From an uncultured Coprococcus sp. (GTDB lineage: Bacteria; Bacillota_A; Clostridia; Lachnospirales; Lachnospiraceae): 7,802 nucleotides of DNA. Under the pieces are notes generated by a model, which saw nothing but the letters and a program-made list of their open reading frames with translations, was not told the origin of the DNA and made no database searches. A program made the translations under genes and the position numbers. Below, piece by piece: positions 1-6,038 of this stretch. The stretch is from the NCBI GenBank assembly GCA_900767685.1, contig CAAGAB010000212.1:1-7802 (forward strand). The letters run 5' to 3'. The stretch's first letter is position 1. Each line of letters begins with the position of its first letter.

Positions 1-661
1 CAGCCTTTCCGATGACCTCATTTGACGCGGAAAGATTGAGTATGACCTCTGCTCCCGCCATGGCGAGAAGTCTTCCCGGTGACACAGGCGTCCAGGCATC
101 CTCACATATCTCTATACCAAGCTTTACTCTCTGGTCTCCGCTGCCCATATCTATCATCACATTATTGCCAAACAGCACTTCACTGCCAACAGCCCTGCTG
201 CCATCATATTCAAGCTCATCTCCATCATCTTCCGGATCCATGAGATTTACCATCACCGCATCATACTTTCTGGCTGAGAACCATCTCTTCTCGTAGAACT
301 CGCCATAGTTTGGAAGATAAGTCTTCGGCACGATGGCCATGACTCTTCCGCCCTGCAGGAACGCCGCACAGTTGAACAGCTCCCCGTCCACCTCAAATGG
401 CAGACCGACCACCAGTGCCGACTGACCGGTACAAGTCGCCATGGCAAGCTGAAGAAGACCTCTTCTCGCACCATCTATGAGCTTTCTGTTCTCAAACAAA
501 TCCGCACAGGTATATCCCGTGATGGACAGCTCCGGCGTCACTATGACATCCGCAGCATCCTTATACTCTTCATATATATCCATTATCTCTCTGACATTTC
601 CGCTGACACTTCCGATGTGAACCTTCGGCGTAACGGCTGCCACACGCAGCATATTCTTCAT
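1..661 (-). CDS. nadE: Glutamine-dependent NAD+ synthetase, N-terminal part (cut by window edge)
   Basis: The enzyme makes NAD+ from deamido-NAD+ (nicotinic acid adenine dinucleotide), ATP and ammonia released from glutamine; it is the last step of NAD synthesis, in the cytosol. Only the first 220 codons lie here, and they are the nitrilase-like glutaminase domain. The expected Glu-Lys-Cys triad is visible: E44 in PELSITGY, K113 in VPKTYLPNYGEFYEKRWF, and C186 in GIEICEDAW. The segment PELSITGYTCADLF is typical of the long two-domain NadE, whose C-terminal ATP-pyrophosphatase domain would lie beyond the left edge. Start: ATG at 661-659 with AGGAGG (667-672) five bases upstream. It is downstream of purC on the same strand but separated from it by a terminator, so probably its own transcription unit. 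Family assignment is firm; the full length cannot be judged. Confidence 0.9.
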   Translation of the reverse strand, partial: MKNMLRVAAVTPKVHIGSVSGNVREIMDIYEEYKDAADVIVTPELSITGYTCADLFENRKLIDGARRGLLQLAMATCTGQSALVVGLPFEVDGELFNCAAFLQGGRVMAIVPKTYLPNYGEFYEKRWFSARKYDAVMVNLMDPEDDGDELEYDGSRAVGSEVLFGNNVMIDMGSGDQRVKLGIEICEDAWTPVSPGRLLAMAGAEVILNLSASNEVIGKA

Positions 662-712
662 TGTTACCTCCTTGTAAAATCTCACTTGATTTTGCCTTTT
701 CATAACATTTAC

Positions 713-741
713 ACTTTACCACCCGGAGCCATTTATTTCAA
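713..741 (-). promoter_or_regulatory. Candidate sigma-A promoter of nadE
   Basis: Read on the minus strand: -35 TTGAAA (741-736), a 17-bp spacer, then -10 TAAAGT (718-713) preceded by TGG, which fits an extended -10 (TGn). Transcription would start near 706, giving a leader of about 45 nt. Placement just after the purC terminator fits an independent nadE transcript. The match is by eye; the -10 is 4 of 6. Confidence 0.5.
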
Positions 742-778
742 CGAAGTTCACAAAACAAAAACAGCATCCCCACAAGAT

Positions 779-814
779 AAAAAAAGGAGAAACAGCTTAA
801 ACGCTATTTCTCCT
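779..814 (-). terminator. Intrinsic terminator of purC
   Basis: On the minus strand a 12-bp stem (AGGAGAAATAGC pairing with GCTGTTTCTCCT, one G-U pair) closes a GTTTAA loop, and the 3' arm runs straight into a T tract (785-779). It begins 27 bases after the purC stop codon. It separates purC from nadE. Confidence 0.9.
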
Positions 815-841
815 GAAAATTCGTATAATTCGATATTGTAA

Positions 842-1717
842 TTACTTTCCAAGTGGCTTGCCTGTGAGCTTCTCGTAACCCTCAAGGTAGATGTCGATGG
901 TCTTCTGTGCGACATCTTCTGGAAGCTTCCAGCCCTTGTCCGGGTTAGCCTTCAGCCAATCACGGGCGAACTGCTTGTCAAATGATGGCTGACCGTGACC
1001 TGGCTCGTATACGTCTGCAGGCCAAAATCTTGAGCTGTCCGGTGTGAGCATCTCATCGCCAAGAACGATATTGCCGTTCTCATCAAGTCCAAATTCAAAC
1101 TTGGTATCTGCAATGATGATTCCTCTTGTAAGTGCGTACTCTGCACACTTCTTGTAAAGTGTGATGGTGTACTCCTTGAGCTTTGAAGCGTACTCCTCGC
1201 CCTTGCCAGGGAAGTACTTCTCAAGGTGAGCAATGCTCTGCTCATATGATATATTCTCATCGTGATCGCCAATCTCGGCCTTTGTTGATGGTGTGTAGAT
1301 AGGCTCAGGAAGCTTATCTGACTCCTTAAGTCCCTCTGGAAGCTTGATTCCACATACTGTGCCATTCTCCTTGTAGCTTGCCCAGCCACTACCTGTGATA
1401 TATCCACGTACGATACACTCGATTGGAAGCATCTCAAGCTTTCTGCACATCATGCTATTGCCATCAAACTTCTCCTGCTGGAAGAACTCAGGCATATCCT
1501 TTACATCAACTGATATCATGTGGTTAGGAAGTATGTCCTGTGTCATGTCAAACCAGAACTTTGACATCTGTGTCAGAACTGTTCCCTTCTTGGAAATTAC
1601 ATTGTCGAGGATGACATCGAAGCAGCTTATACGGTCTGTAGCTACCATGATCAGGCTGTCTCCATTGTCATAAATCTCACGTACCTTACCTTCTTTGATT
1701 GGCTTTAATTCCTGCAT
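842..1717 (-). CDS. purC: Phosphoribosylaminoimidazole-succinocarboxamide synthase (SAICAR synthetase)
   Basis: PurC joins aspartate to CAIR using ATP to give SAICAR, a middle step of de novo purine synthesis in the cytosol. The 291-residue protein is complete. Visible family marks in order: KEGKVREIY (8-16) and ATDRISCFDV (26-35) of the nucleotide-binding N-terminal lobe; the first family signature MLPIECIVRGYITGS (96-110); the second signature IADTKFEFG (192-200); and DEMLTPDSSR (211-220) of the substrate/ATP site. The length matches the longer PurC form of about 290 residues, not the short form of about 235-240 seen in Bacillus and E. coli. Start: ATG 1717-1715, with AAGGAG (1731-1726) eight bases upstream. 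A terminator lies just downstream. No other pur gene is visible in the window, so it appears monocistronic here. No purine riboswitch is recognisable in its leader. Confidence 0.96.
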   Translation of the reverse strand: MQELKPIKEGKVREIYDNGDSLIMVATDRISCFDVILDNVISKKGTVLTQMSKFWFDMTQDILPNHMISVDVKDMPEFFQQEKFDGNSMMCRKLEMLPIECIVRGYITGSGWASYKENGTVCGIKLPEGLKESDKLPEPIYTPSTKAEIGDHDENISYEQSIAHLEKYFPGKGEEYASKLKEYTITLYKKCAEYALTRGIIIADTKFEFGLDENGNIVLGDEMLTPDSSRFWPADVYEPGHGQPSFDKQFARDWLKANPDKGWKLPEDVAQKTIDIYLEGYEKLTGKPLGK

Positions 1718-1745
1718 TTTTTTATCTCCTTGATATTTGTATTAT

Positions 1746-1791
1746 GTCATCAGGCATCGACCTGACAACCCTCGCACATATAAATGTACGG
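1746..1791 (+). repeat. Possible diverged third copy of the 56-bp repeat
   Basis: This stretch has the same order as the two clear copies further right: a GTCA...CAGGC...CCTGA hairpin (TCAGG 1750-1754 pairs with CCTGA 1761-1765), then ACC..CGCAC, then a second hairpin (ACAT 1776-1779 pairs with ATGT 1784-1787). The loop is not GCAA here and the similarity is patchy. Because both halves are palindromic, the orientation is not certain. It lies in what would be the purC leader. Confidence 0.35.
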
Positions 1792-1829
1792 ATTTTGAAA
1801 ATACCCATTAGAAATTGTATTCATATAAG

Positions 1830-1859
1830 TGTGTATCACTTTTTATGGTGGCTTGTCAA
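1830..1859 (-). promoter_or_regulatory. Weak candidate promoter of purC
   Basis: A perfect TTGACA (1859-1854, minus strand) is the only strong -35-like hexamer upstream of purC. The -10 is poor: ATACAC at 17-bp spacing or TACACA at 18 bp. The -10 area sits inside an inverted repeat AAGTG-5-CACTT (1827-1841) and the -35 inside GTCAA-4-TTGAC (1855-1868), which could be operator sites. The leader would be about 100 nt. Confidence 0.35.
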
Positions 1860-1934
1860 GACTTTGACTGCCCACAAAATTATTTTATCAAGATTTATCA
1901 ATGTTTCTGCGCTCCTGTCGGTTCTATTATTCTA

Positions 1935-1954
1935 AAAGATGTTTTTTCATCTTT
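1935..1954. promoter_or_regulatory. Perfect 7-bp hairpin abutting the nrdD -35
   Basis: AAAGATG (1935-1941) and CATCTTT (1948-1954) are exact inverted repeats around six T's, and the right arm runs into the -35 hexamer TTTACA. It could be an operator. It lacks a following T tract on the plus strand, so it does not look like a terminator. Function unknown. Confidence 0.4.
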
Positions 1955-1980
1955 ACAATGTCATTTGTGATGGCTATAAT
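1952..1980 (+). promoter_or_regulatory. Strong sigma-A promoter of nrdD
   Basis: -35 TTTACA (1952-1957, 5 of 6), exactly 17 bp, then a perfect -10 TATAAT (1975-1980). Transcription is expected to start near 1987. This is the best promoter match in the window and points toward nrdD, giving a leader of about 318 nt. NrdR-type boxes begin at the predicted start site. Confidence 0.8.
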
Positions 1981-1986
1981 AACAGA

Positions 1987-2036
1987 GCACAATATCTAGT
2001 GGGTGTTTCACATTATCCCCACCAAATATATTGTGT
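1987..2036 (+). promoter_or_regulatory. Pair of NrdR-type boxes (nrdD operator)
   Basis: NrdR is the zinc-ribbon/ATP-cone repressor of ribonucleotide reductase genes and binds tandem 16-bp boxes of consensus acaCwAtATaTwGtgt. Box 1 (1987-2002, GCACAATATCTAGTGG) matches 13 of 16 positions and box 2 (2021-2036, ACCAAATATATTGTGT) 14 of 16 by eye. Centres are 34 bp apart, near three helical turns but slightly longer than the 31-32 bp I recall as usual. They cover roughly +1 to +50 of the predicted transcript, so bound repressor should block nrdD transcription. Confidence 0.8.
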
Positions 2037-2043
2037 TTACATT

Positions 2044-2099
2044 AATTGTCACAGGCGCAAGCCTGATGACCTGCGCACGCATCAGCGTGCTACATATTT
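2044..2099 (+). repeat. 56-bp tandem repeat, copy 1 (two hairpins)
   Basis: It begins AATTGTC and ends CATATTT. Hairpin 1 (2048-2070): GTCA pairs with TGAC and CAGGC with GCCTG around a GCAA (GNRA) tetraloop, with one bulged A on the 3' side. Hairpin 2 (2075-2090): GCACGC pairs with GCGTGC around ATCA. It lies inside the predicted nrdD leader RNA and joins copy 2 with no gap. I do not recognise the family. Confidence 0.85.
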
Positions 2100-2155
2100 A
2101 ATTGTCGCAAGCGCAAGCTTGACGACCTACGCACGCATCAGCGTGCTGCATATTT
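2100..2155 (+). repeat. 56-bp tandem repeat, copy 2 (two hairpins)
   Basis: It is identical to copy 1 at 50 of 56 positions; all six differences are transitions. Four of them restore pairing in hairpin 1 (2104-2126): A8/T24 becomes G/C and G11/C20 becomes A/T, while the GCAA loop and bulged A are kept. Hairpin 2 (2131-2146) is unchanged. The remaining two differences (positions 30 and 49) flank hairpin 2 and swap G/A for A/G. The pattern suggests selection on RNA or single-strand structure. Confidence 0.85.
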
Positions 2156-2176
2156 ATTTTCTTTACAAATAATTCC

Positions 2177-2197
2177 ATGCGGAACAGACGGCCGCAT
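2177..2197. repeat. Inverted repeat in nrdD leader
   Basis: ATGCGG (2177-2182) and CCGCAT (2192-2197) are exact inverted repeats around nine bases. A weaker one follows, CAGACC/GGCCTG around TTAAC (2217-2233, one mismatch). Neither is followed by a T tract, so they are not obvious attenuators. Confidence 0.4.
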
Positions 2198-2304
2198 CTA
2201 GTATATTATATCAAACCAGACCTTAACGGCCTGATTTCAATTAATTTAATGATTGGATTATTATTATAGAACTTTTATCGAATTGGAAGAGGGAGGCTAT
2301 TGCT

Positions 2305-4500
2305 GTGTCAGAAGAAGCAAAAAAACATGTACATGTAATTAAAAGAAATGGAGAAGAGGTTACATTTGATCTGTCAAAGATAGAGAATGCCATCCTTGCA
2401 GCCAACAACGAAGTTGACAATCTCCATCAGTTAAATGAATATCAGGTTCACGCCATCGCGGACAATCTGGAGAAGCAGATTGAATCCATGTCCCACGCAG
2501 TCCACGTTGAGGATATACAGGATATGGTAGAGACCGGAATCATGGAGATGCGAGGATACGAGGTTGCACAGAAATATGTGCGTTACCGTTATAAGAGAGA
2601 GCTTGCACGTAAGTCCAACACCACGGACAACGGAATACTCGCACTCATCGATCATATGAATGAGGAGGTCAATCAGGAGAACTCCAACAAGAACCCTGTG
2701 ATCAACTCAACCCAGCGTGACTATATGGCCGGTGAGGTTTCCAAGGATCTCACAAAGAGAATGCTGTTGCCGGAGGATATCGTGGAAGCACACGAGGCCG
2801 GAATCATACATTTCCACGATTCAGATTACTATGCACAGAAGGAGCATAACTGTGACCTCATCAATCTCGAGGACATGCTGCAGAATGGAACCGTCATCAG
2901 CGAGACTATGATCGAGAAGCCACATAGCTTTTTCACCGCCTGCAACGTAACTACCCAGATCGTGGCTCAGGTGGCCAGCAATCAGTACGGCGGACAGACA
3001 TTTACCCTGTCTCATCTCGCCCCATTTGTGGATGTCAGCAGGAAGAAACTCCGCGCACAGGTCATCGAGGAGCGCACTGAATGCGGAGAATCACTTGACG
3101 AAGATATCATCAACAAGATAACAGAAAAAAGACTTCTGAACGAGGTCAAGAGCGGAATACAGACGATACAGTACCAGCTCATCACGCTGATGACATGTAA
3201 CGGTCAGGCGCCATTTGTCACCATGTTCATGTATCTGGATGAGGTTCCAGAGGGACAGACAAGGGAAGATCTGGCACTCATCATAGAGGAAGTCCTGAAC
3301 CAGAGGATCAAGGGTGTCAAGAACGAGAAGGGAATCTGGATCACACCGGCATTTCCAAAGCTTATATACGTGCTTGACGAAGACAACATCACACCCGACT
3401 CAAAATACTGGTACCTCACCGAGCTCTCAGCCAAATGTACTGCCAAGCGCATGGTTCCGGATTATATTTCAGCCAAGGTCATGAGAGAGATGAAGGACGG
3501 TGACGTATATCCTTGCATGGGATGCAGATCATTTCCAACCAAGGAAGACGGCATAAGAAATCCGGATGGAACCCGCAAATATTATGGCAGATTCAATCAG
3601 GGCGTTGTCACCATCAATCTTGTGGATGTAGCGTGCTCAGCCGGCGGTGATATGGACAAATTCTGGGAGATCCTGGAGGAGCGTCTTGAGCTTTGCCACA
3701 AGGCTCTGAGGTGCAGACATGAGCGTCTGCTCGGAACCATATCAGATGTCGCTCCTATACTGTGGCAGCACGGCGCACTGGCAAGACTTAAGAAAGGCGA
3801 GAAGATTGACAAACTGCTCTTTGGCGGCTACTCAACCATATCTCTCGGCTATGCAGGGCTCTGTGAGATGTGTGTCCGCATGATCGGCAAGACCCACACC
3901 TCAAAGGAGGGCAAGAAATTCGCGCTCGCTGTAATGCAGAAGCTCAACGACAAATGCGCCGAATGGAAAGCCGCAGAGAATATAAGCTACTCTGTATACG
4001 GAACTCCAATGGAATCAACCACATACAAGTTCGCCAAGAACCTGCAGAAACGTTTCGGCATAATTCCAGGTGTAACCGACAAAAATTATATAACCAACAG
4101 CTATCACGTTCATGTAACCGAGCATATTGACGCTTTCAGCAAACTGAAATTTGAATCTGAATTCCAGAAACTTTCACCGGGCGGTGCCATAAGCTACGTT
4201 GAGGTGCCTAACCTTCAGAACAATATTGATGCAGTTCTGGAAGTTATGCGATTCATATATGACAACATTCTCTATGCCGAGCTCAACACCAAGAGCGACT
4301 ACTGTGAAAAGTGCGGCTATGACGGAGAGATCAAGATAGTTACAGACAACTACGGCAAACTGGTCTGGGAGTGTCCTAACTGTGGCAACCGCGACCAGAA
4401 CACCCTCTTTGTAGCAAGACGTACCTGCGGATATATCGGAACACAGTTCTGGAATCAGGGACGTACCCAGGAAATCAAGGACAGAGTCCTTCACCTGTAA
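2305..4500 (+). CDS. nrdD: Anaerobic (class III) ribonucleoside-triphosphate reductase
   Basis: NrdD reduces ribonucleoside triphosphates to deoxyribonucleotides for DNA synthesis without oxygen, using an oxygen-sensitive glycyl radical installed by the radical-SAM activase NrdG. The 731-residue protein is complete and of usual length. An ATP-cone allosteric domain fills about residues 8-100 (VIKRNGEEVTFDLSKIENAI). The catalytic barrel holds active-site cysteine candidates C183 (HNCDLINL) and the C404/C407 pair (CMGCRSF). Four zinc-binding cysteines are C667, C670, C690 and C693. The glycyl radical is G709 in RRTCGYIG, close to the C-terminus as expected. Start: GTG at 2305, with GGGAGG (2291-2296) eight bases upstream. 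Regulation is probably by NrdR through the boxes at 1987-2036. Unlike many relatives, it is not followed by nrdG; a terminator follows at once. Confidence 0.97.
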   Translation: MSEEAKKHVHVIKRNGEEVTFDLSKIENAILAANNEVDNLHQLNEYQVHAIADNLEKQIESMSHAVHVEDIQDMVETGIMEMRGYEVAQKYVRYRYKRELARKSNTTDNGILALIDHMNEEVNQENSNKNPVINSTQRDYMAGEVSKDLTKRMLLPEDIVEAHEAGIIHFHDSDYYAQKEHNCDLINLEDMLQNGTVISETMIEKPHSFFTACNVTTQIVAQVASNQYGGQTFTLSHLAPFVDVSRKKLRAQVIEERTECGESLDEDIINKITEKRLLNEVKSGIQTIQYQLITLMTCNGQAPFVTMFMYLDEVPEGQTREDLALIIEEVLNQRIKGVKNEKGIWITPAFPKLIYVLDEDNITPDSKYWYLTELSAKCTAKRMVPDYISAKVMREMKDGDVYPCMGCRSFPTKEDGIRNPDGTRKYYGRFNQGVVTINLVDVACSAGGDMDKFWEILEERLELCHKALRCRHERLLGTISDVAPILWQHGALARLKKGEKIDKLLFGGYSTISLGYAGLCEMCVRMIGKTHTSKEGKKFALAVMQKLNDKCAEWKAAENISYSVYGTPMESTTYKFAKNLQKRFGIIPGVTDKNYITNSYHVHVTEHIDAFSKLKFESEFQKLSPGGAISYVEVPNLQNNIDAVLEVMRFIYDNILYAELNTKSDYCEKCGYDGEIKIVTDNYGKLVWECPNCGNRDQNTLFVARRTCGYIGTQFWNQGRTQEIKDRVLHL

Positions 4501-4519
4501 AATCGGCTATTATAAAAAC

Positions 4520-4562
4520 AACGGGCAGTCAAGTTATGAAAATAATTGACTGCCCGTTATTT
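4520..4562. terminator. Bidirectional terminator between convergent units
   Basis: AACGGGCAGTCAA (4520-4532) pairs perfectly with TTGACTGCCCGTT (4546-4558). After one bulged G the stem continues as TTAT/ATAA closed by a GAAA tetraloop (4538-4541). On the plus strand it is followed by TTATTTA-like sequence and ends nrdD 20 bases after its stop. On the minus strand the trailing sequence is GTTTTTAT, a good T tract, so it also serves the lipoprotein operon. Confidence 0.88.
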
Positions 4563-4570
4563 AGGAATCA

Positions 4571-4603
4571 GGGGGACGGAGGTACCTGTCCCCTCCGTCC
4601 CTT
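4571..4603. repeat. REP-like GC-rich palindrome at the end of the lipoprotein operon
   Basis: GGGACGGAGG (4573-4582) pairs exactly with CCTCCGTCCC (4592-4601), extendable by two G-T pairs. An alternative fold pairs GGGGAC (4572-4577) with GTCCCC (4588-4593) around the palindrome GGTACC. The GGGACGGAGGTACCTGTCCC type of sequence resembles dispersed REP elements mobilised by REP-associated Y1 (RAYT) transposases; that link is from memory. On the minus strand it begins inside and directly after the TAA stop of the lipoprotein gene. No transposase is in the window. Confidence 0.7.
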
Positions 4604-6038
4604 AGTTATAGTCACCCCACAATTTCATCTGCTTGGCATCCTCTATAAGGTCTATATAGCTTCCATCTATCGCATTTATGCAGATGATCTGAGAAATCTC
4701 CCCCGATGTATCTCCGCCGCGAAGCTCCTCGCTCTCTGTAAATACCCATGCCGGGATATAACACATCTTGCCGGATTTGTCCACAGATGACACATATCTG
4801 AGTGCCACATTATTGAAATCTATCTTGCCATACCTTGTCTGGTATTTCTCGTAATATGCTGCAATGCTCTCATTTGCCTTGGATATCATGTCGTCCCAGC
4901 TCAGTATATCCACGTCCTCATCCTTAAATGATGACGAATCCGAATAGAGAGTTGAATACATGTATACGACTCCTTCGTCATTTACACTTATATGCGCCAT
5001 ATCATCTATATCGTACATATATCCATTCTGGGACTGTAAGTTGTCGACATTATAAAGTTCTCCGTTTCTGATCGGGACACCATTTATTGTGCGGTTTAGT
5101 TCCACATAATATCCATCTACCTTTGCCTGCTTTACATCGCCGTTTTCACCTGACCATACTCTCACAAGCGGCTCCACTTTTGAGTATTCCATGCCGTCTA
5201 TCCCTACGCTTGAAAGGAAATTCATAGCCTGAGATATGGCATCGCTCTCCGTAATACGGCACTCATTTTCCATGTTCGAGACATCCACATCTGTGACACT
5301 GCTCTCTCCGGTGACATATGTATACGTGGCTCCGGCAACTCCATCCAGAAGTGCGTTCTCCTCAGTCTCAGCCAAACTGAATGCCATATACATTCCGGAG
5401 TCTACCTTCTCATTGCTGCTGTAGCCTGAAAGAGCTACCGTATAATCCTTGTCTCCATGCTTTCCTGTGTATGCTGCATACGGATCATCATAATTTTCAA
5501 GCAACGGCAGACTTTCAGGTGCCTCCGCCATCTGGCTCTTGTACGTCTCGATCTGTGCGTCATACCATGAATCAGATGTGTCATCGCCCTGACTGGCAGA
5601 CTCCTCCTTGAACTTCTTTGTCATCTCTATCATGTTCTTCAGCTCATCTTTGGTGGACACACCCTCCTTTCGCACGTATATCCCCTGGGATCTGTCCAGA
5701 AGTCCTTCCACTATGGTCTGTCTCTGCTTGGCATCAAGCTTTGTCGTGGTGTAATACACCTTTTTCAGCTTGTCCGTATCTGGCACATCTATCGAATCTG
5801 CCGTGCAGCGGATCTCTGAAAGGCCCGATTTGCCAACCTCAAATGTTGTATCACATTTGTCCGGCACTCCAAGGGTCTTCGACAGGCCGCTCTTGCCATT
5901 GTCATCGCTGTATCCGCTGGCTGACTCACCGTCTAAGGAATAGTCCACTTTTTTGTTGCCACAACCAGCCATCTGCATAGCCATCACTCCCGCCAGCACG
6001 CATGCTGCTATTCTTGCCACTCGTTTACTCTTGCTCAT
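4602..6038 (-). CDS. Predicted lipoprotein of unknown function (downstream paralogue)
   Basis: 478 residues. The N-terminus has a positive start (MSKSKRVAR), a hydrophobic stretch (about 9-25) and a lipobox MAGC with the lipidated Cys at 26, so the mature protein should be anchored on the outer face of the membrane. It is clearly a paralogue of the gene before it: shared blocks include LGVP (56-59), VPDTD (85-89), WDDMISKANESIAAYY (381-396), FNNV (408-411), YIPAWVF (427-433) and INAIDG (454-459). The C-terminal PAWVF ... INAIDG...ID pattern recalls the PepSY/YycI-type fold, where a strand ends in an NAxxG turn; that is an inference. It may belong to an uncharacterised clostridial lipoprotein DUF family (DUF6034 is one guess from memory). 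ATG 6038-6036 has AAGGAGG (6053-6047) eight bases upstream, inside the end of the upstream gene; ATGA overlap implies translational coupling. Confidence 0.85.
   Translation of the reverse strand: MSKSKRVARIAACVLAGVMAMQMAGCGNKKVDYSLDGESASGYSDDNGKSGLSKTLGVPDKCDTTFEVGKSGLSEIRCTADSIDVPDTDKLKKVYYTTTKLDAKQRQTIVEGLLDRSQGIYVRKEGVSTKDELKNMIEMTKKFKEESASQGDDTSDSWYDAQIETYKSQMAEAPESLPLLENYDDPYAAYTGKHGDKDYTVALSGYSSNEKVDSGMYMAFSLAETEENALLDGVAGATYTYVTGESSVTDVDVSNMENECRITESDAISQAMNFLSSVGIDGMEYSKVEPLVRVWSGENGDVKQAKVDGYYVELNRTINGVPIRNGELYNVDNLQSQNGYMYDIDDMAHISVNDEGVVYMYSTLYSDSSSFKDEDVDILSWDDMISKANESIAAYYEKYQTRYGKIDFNNVALRYVSSVDKSGKMCYIPAWVFTESEELRGGDTSGEISQIICINAIDGSYIDLIEDAKQMKLWGDYN

Larger units (their letters stand above)
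1718..2304. other. Divergent intergenic region between purC and nrdD
   Basis: There is no credible coding sequence in these 587 bases. From left to right it holds: the purC ribosome site; a diverged repeat-like pair of hairpins (1746-1791); a weak leftward promoter (1830-1859); small palindromes and a 10-bp-phased direct repeat (1827-1901); a hairpin against the -35 (1935-1954); a strong rightward promoter (1952-1980); NrdR-type boxes (1987-2036); two tandem 56-bp repeats (2044-2155); two small inverted repeats (2177-2197 and 2216-2232); AT-rich DNA; and the nrdD ribosome site (GGGAGG, 2291-2296). Confidence 0.8.

Noticed and set aside
617..841. Plus-strand open frame of 74 codons between nadE and purC
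   Set aside because: It starts antisense to nadE, crosses the nadE promoter and the purC terminator, has no ribosome site and has an unconvincing composition.
952..1437. 161-codon minus-strand open frame overlapping purC
   Set aside because: It lies wholly inside purC in another frame; purC carries both family signatures, so this is a shadow.
1718..1860. Purine riboswitch in the purC leader
   Set aside because: I could not find the conserved three-way-junction core or kissing-loop sequences of a purine riboswitch.
2044..2155. CRISPR-like array
   Set aside because: There are only two 56-bp units, joined directly with no spacer, each with two internal hairpins, and no cas genes.
1939..2172. 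Plus-strand open frame across the promoter, NrdR boxes and repeats
   Set aside because: It begins before the promoter's own start site and the 56-bp repeat unit is not a multiple of three, so the two copies are read in different frames.
2156..2304. Second promoter close to nrdD (TATATT/TATTAT near 2202-2267)
   Set aside because: Several AT-rich -10-like hexamers exist, but none has a reasonable -35 at 16-18 bp; the match at 1952-1980 is far better.
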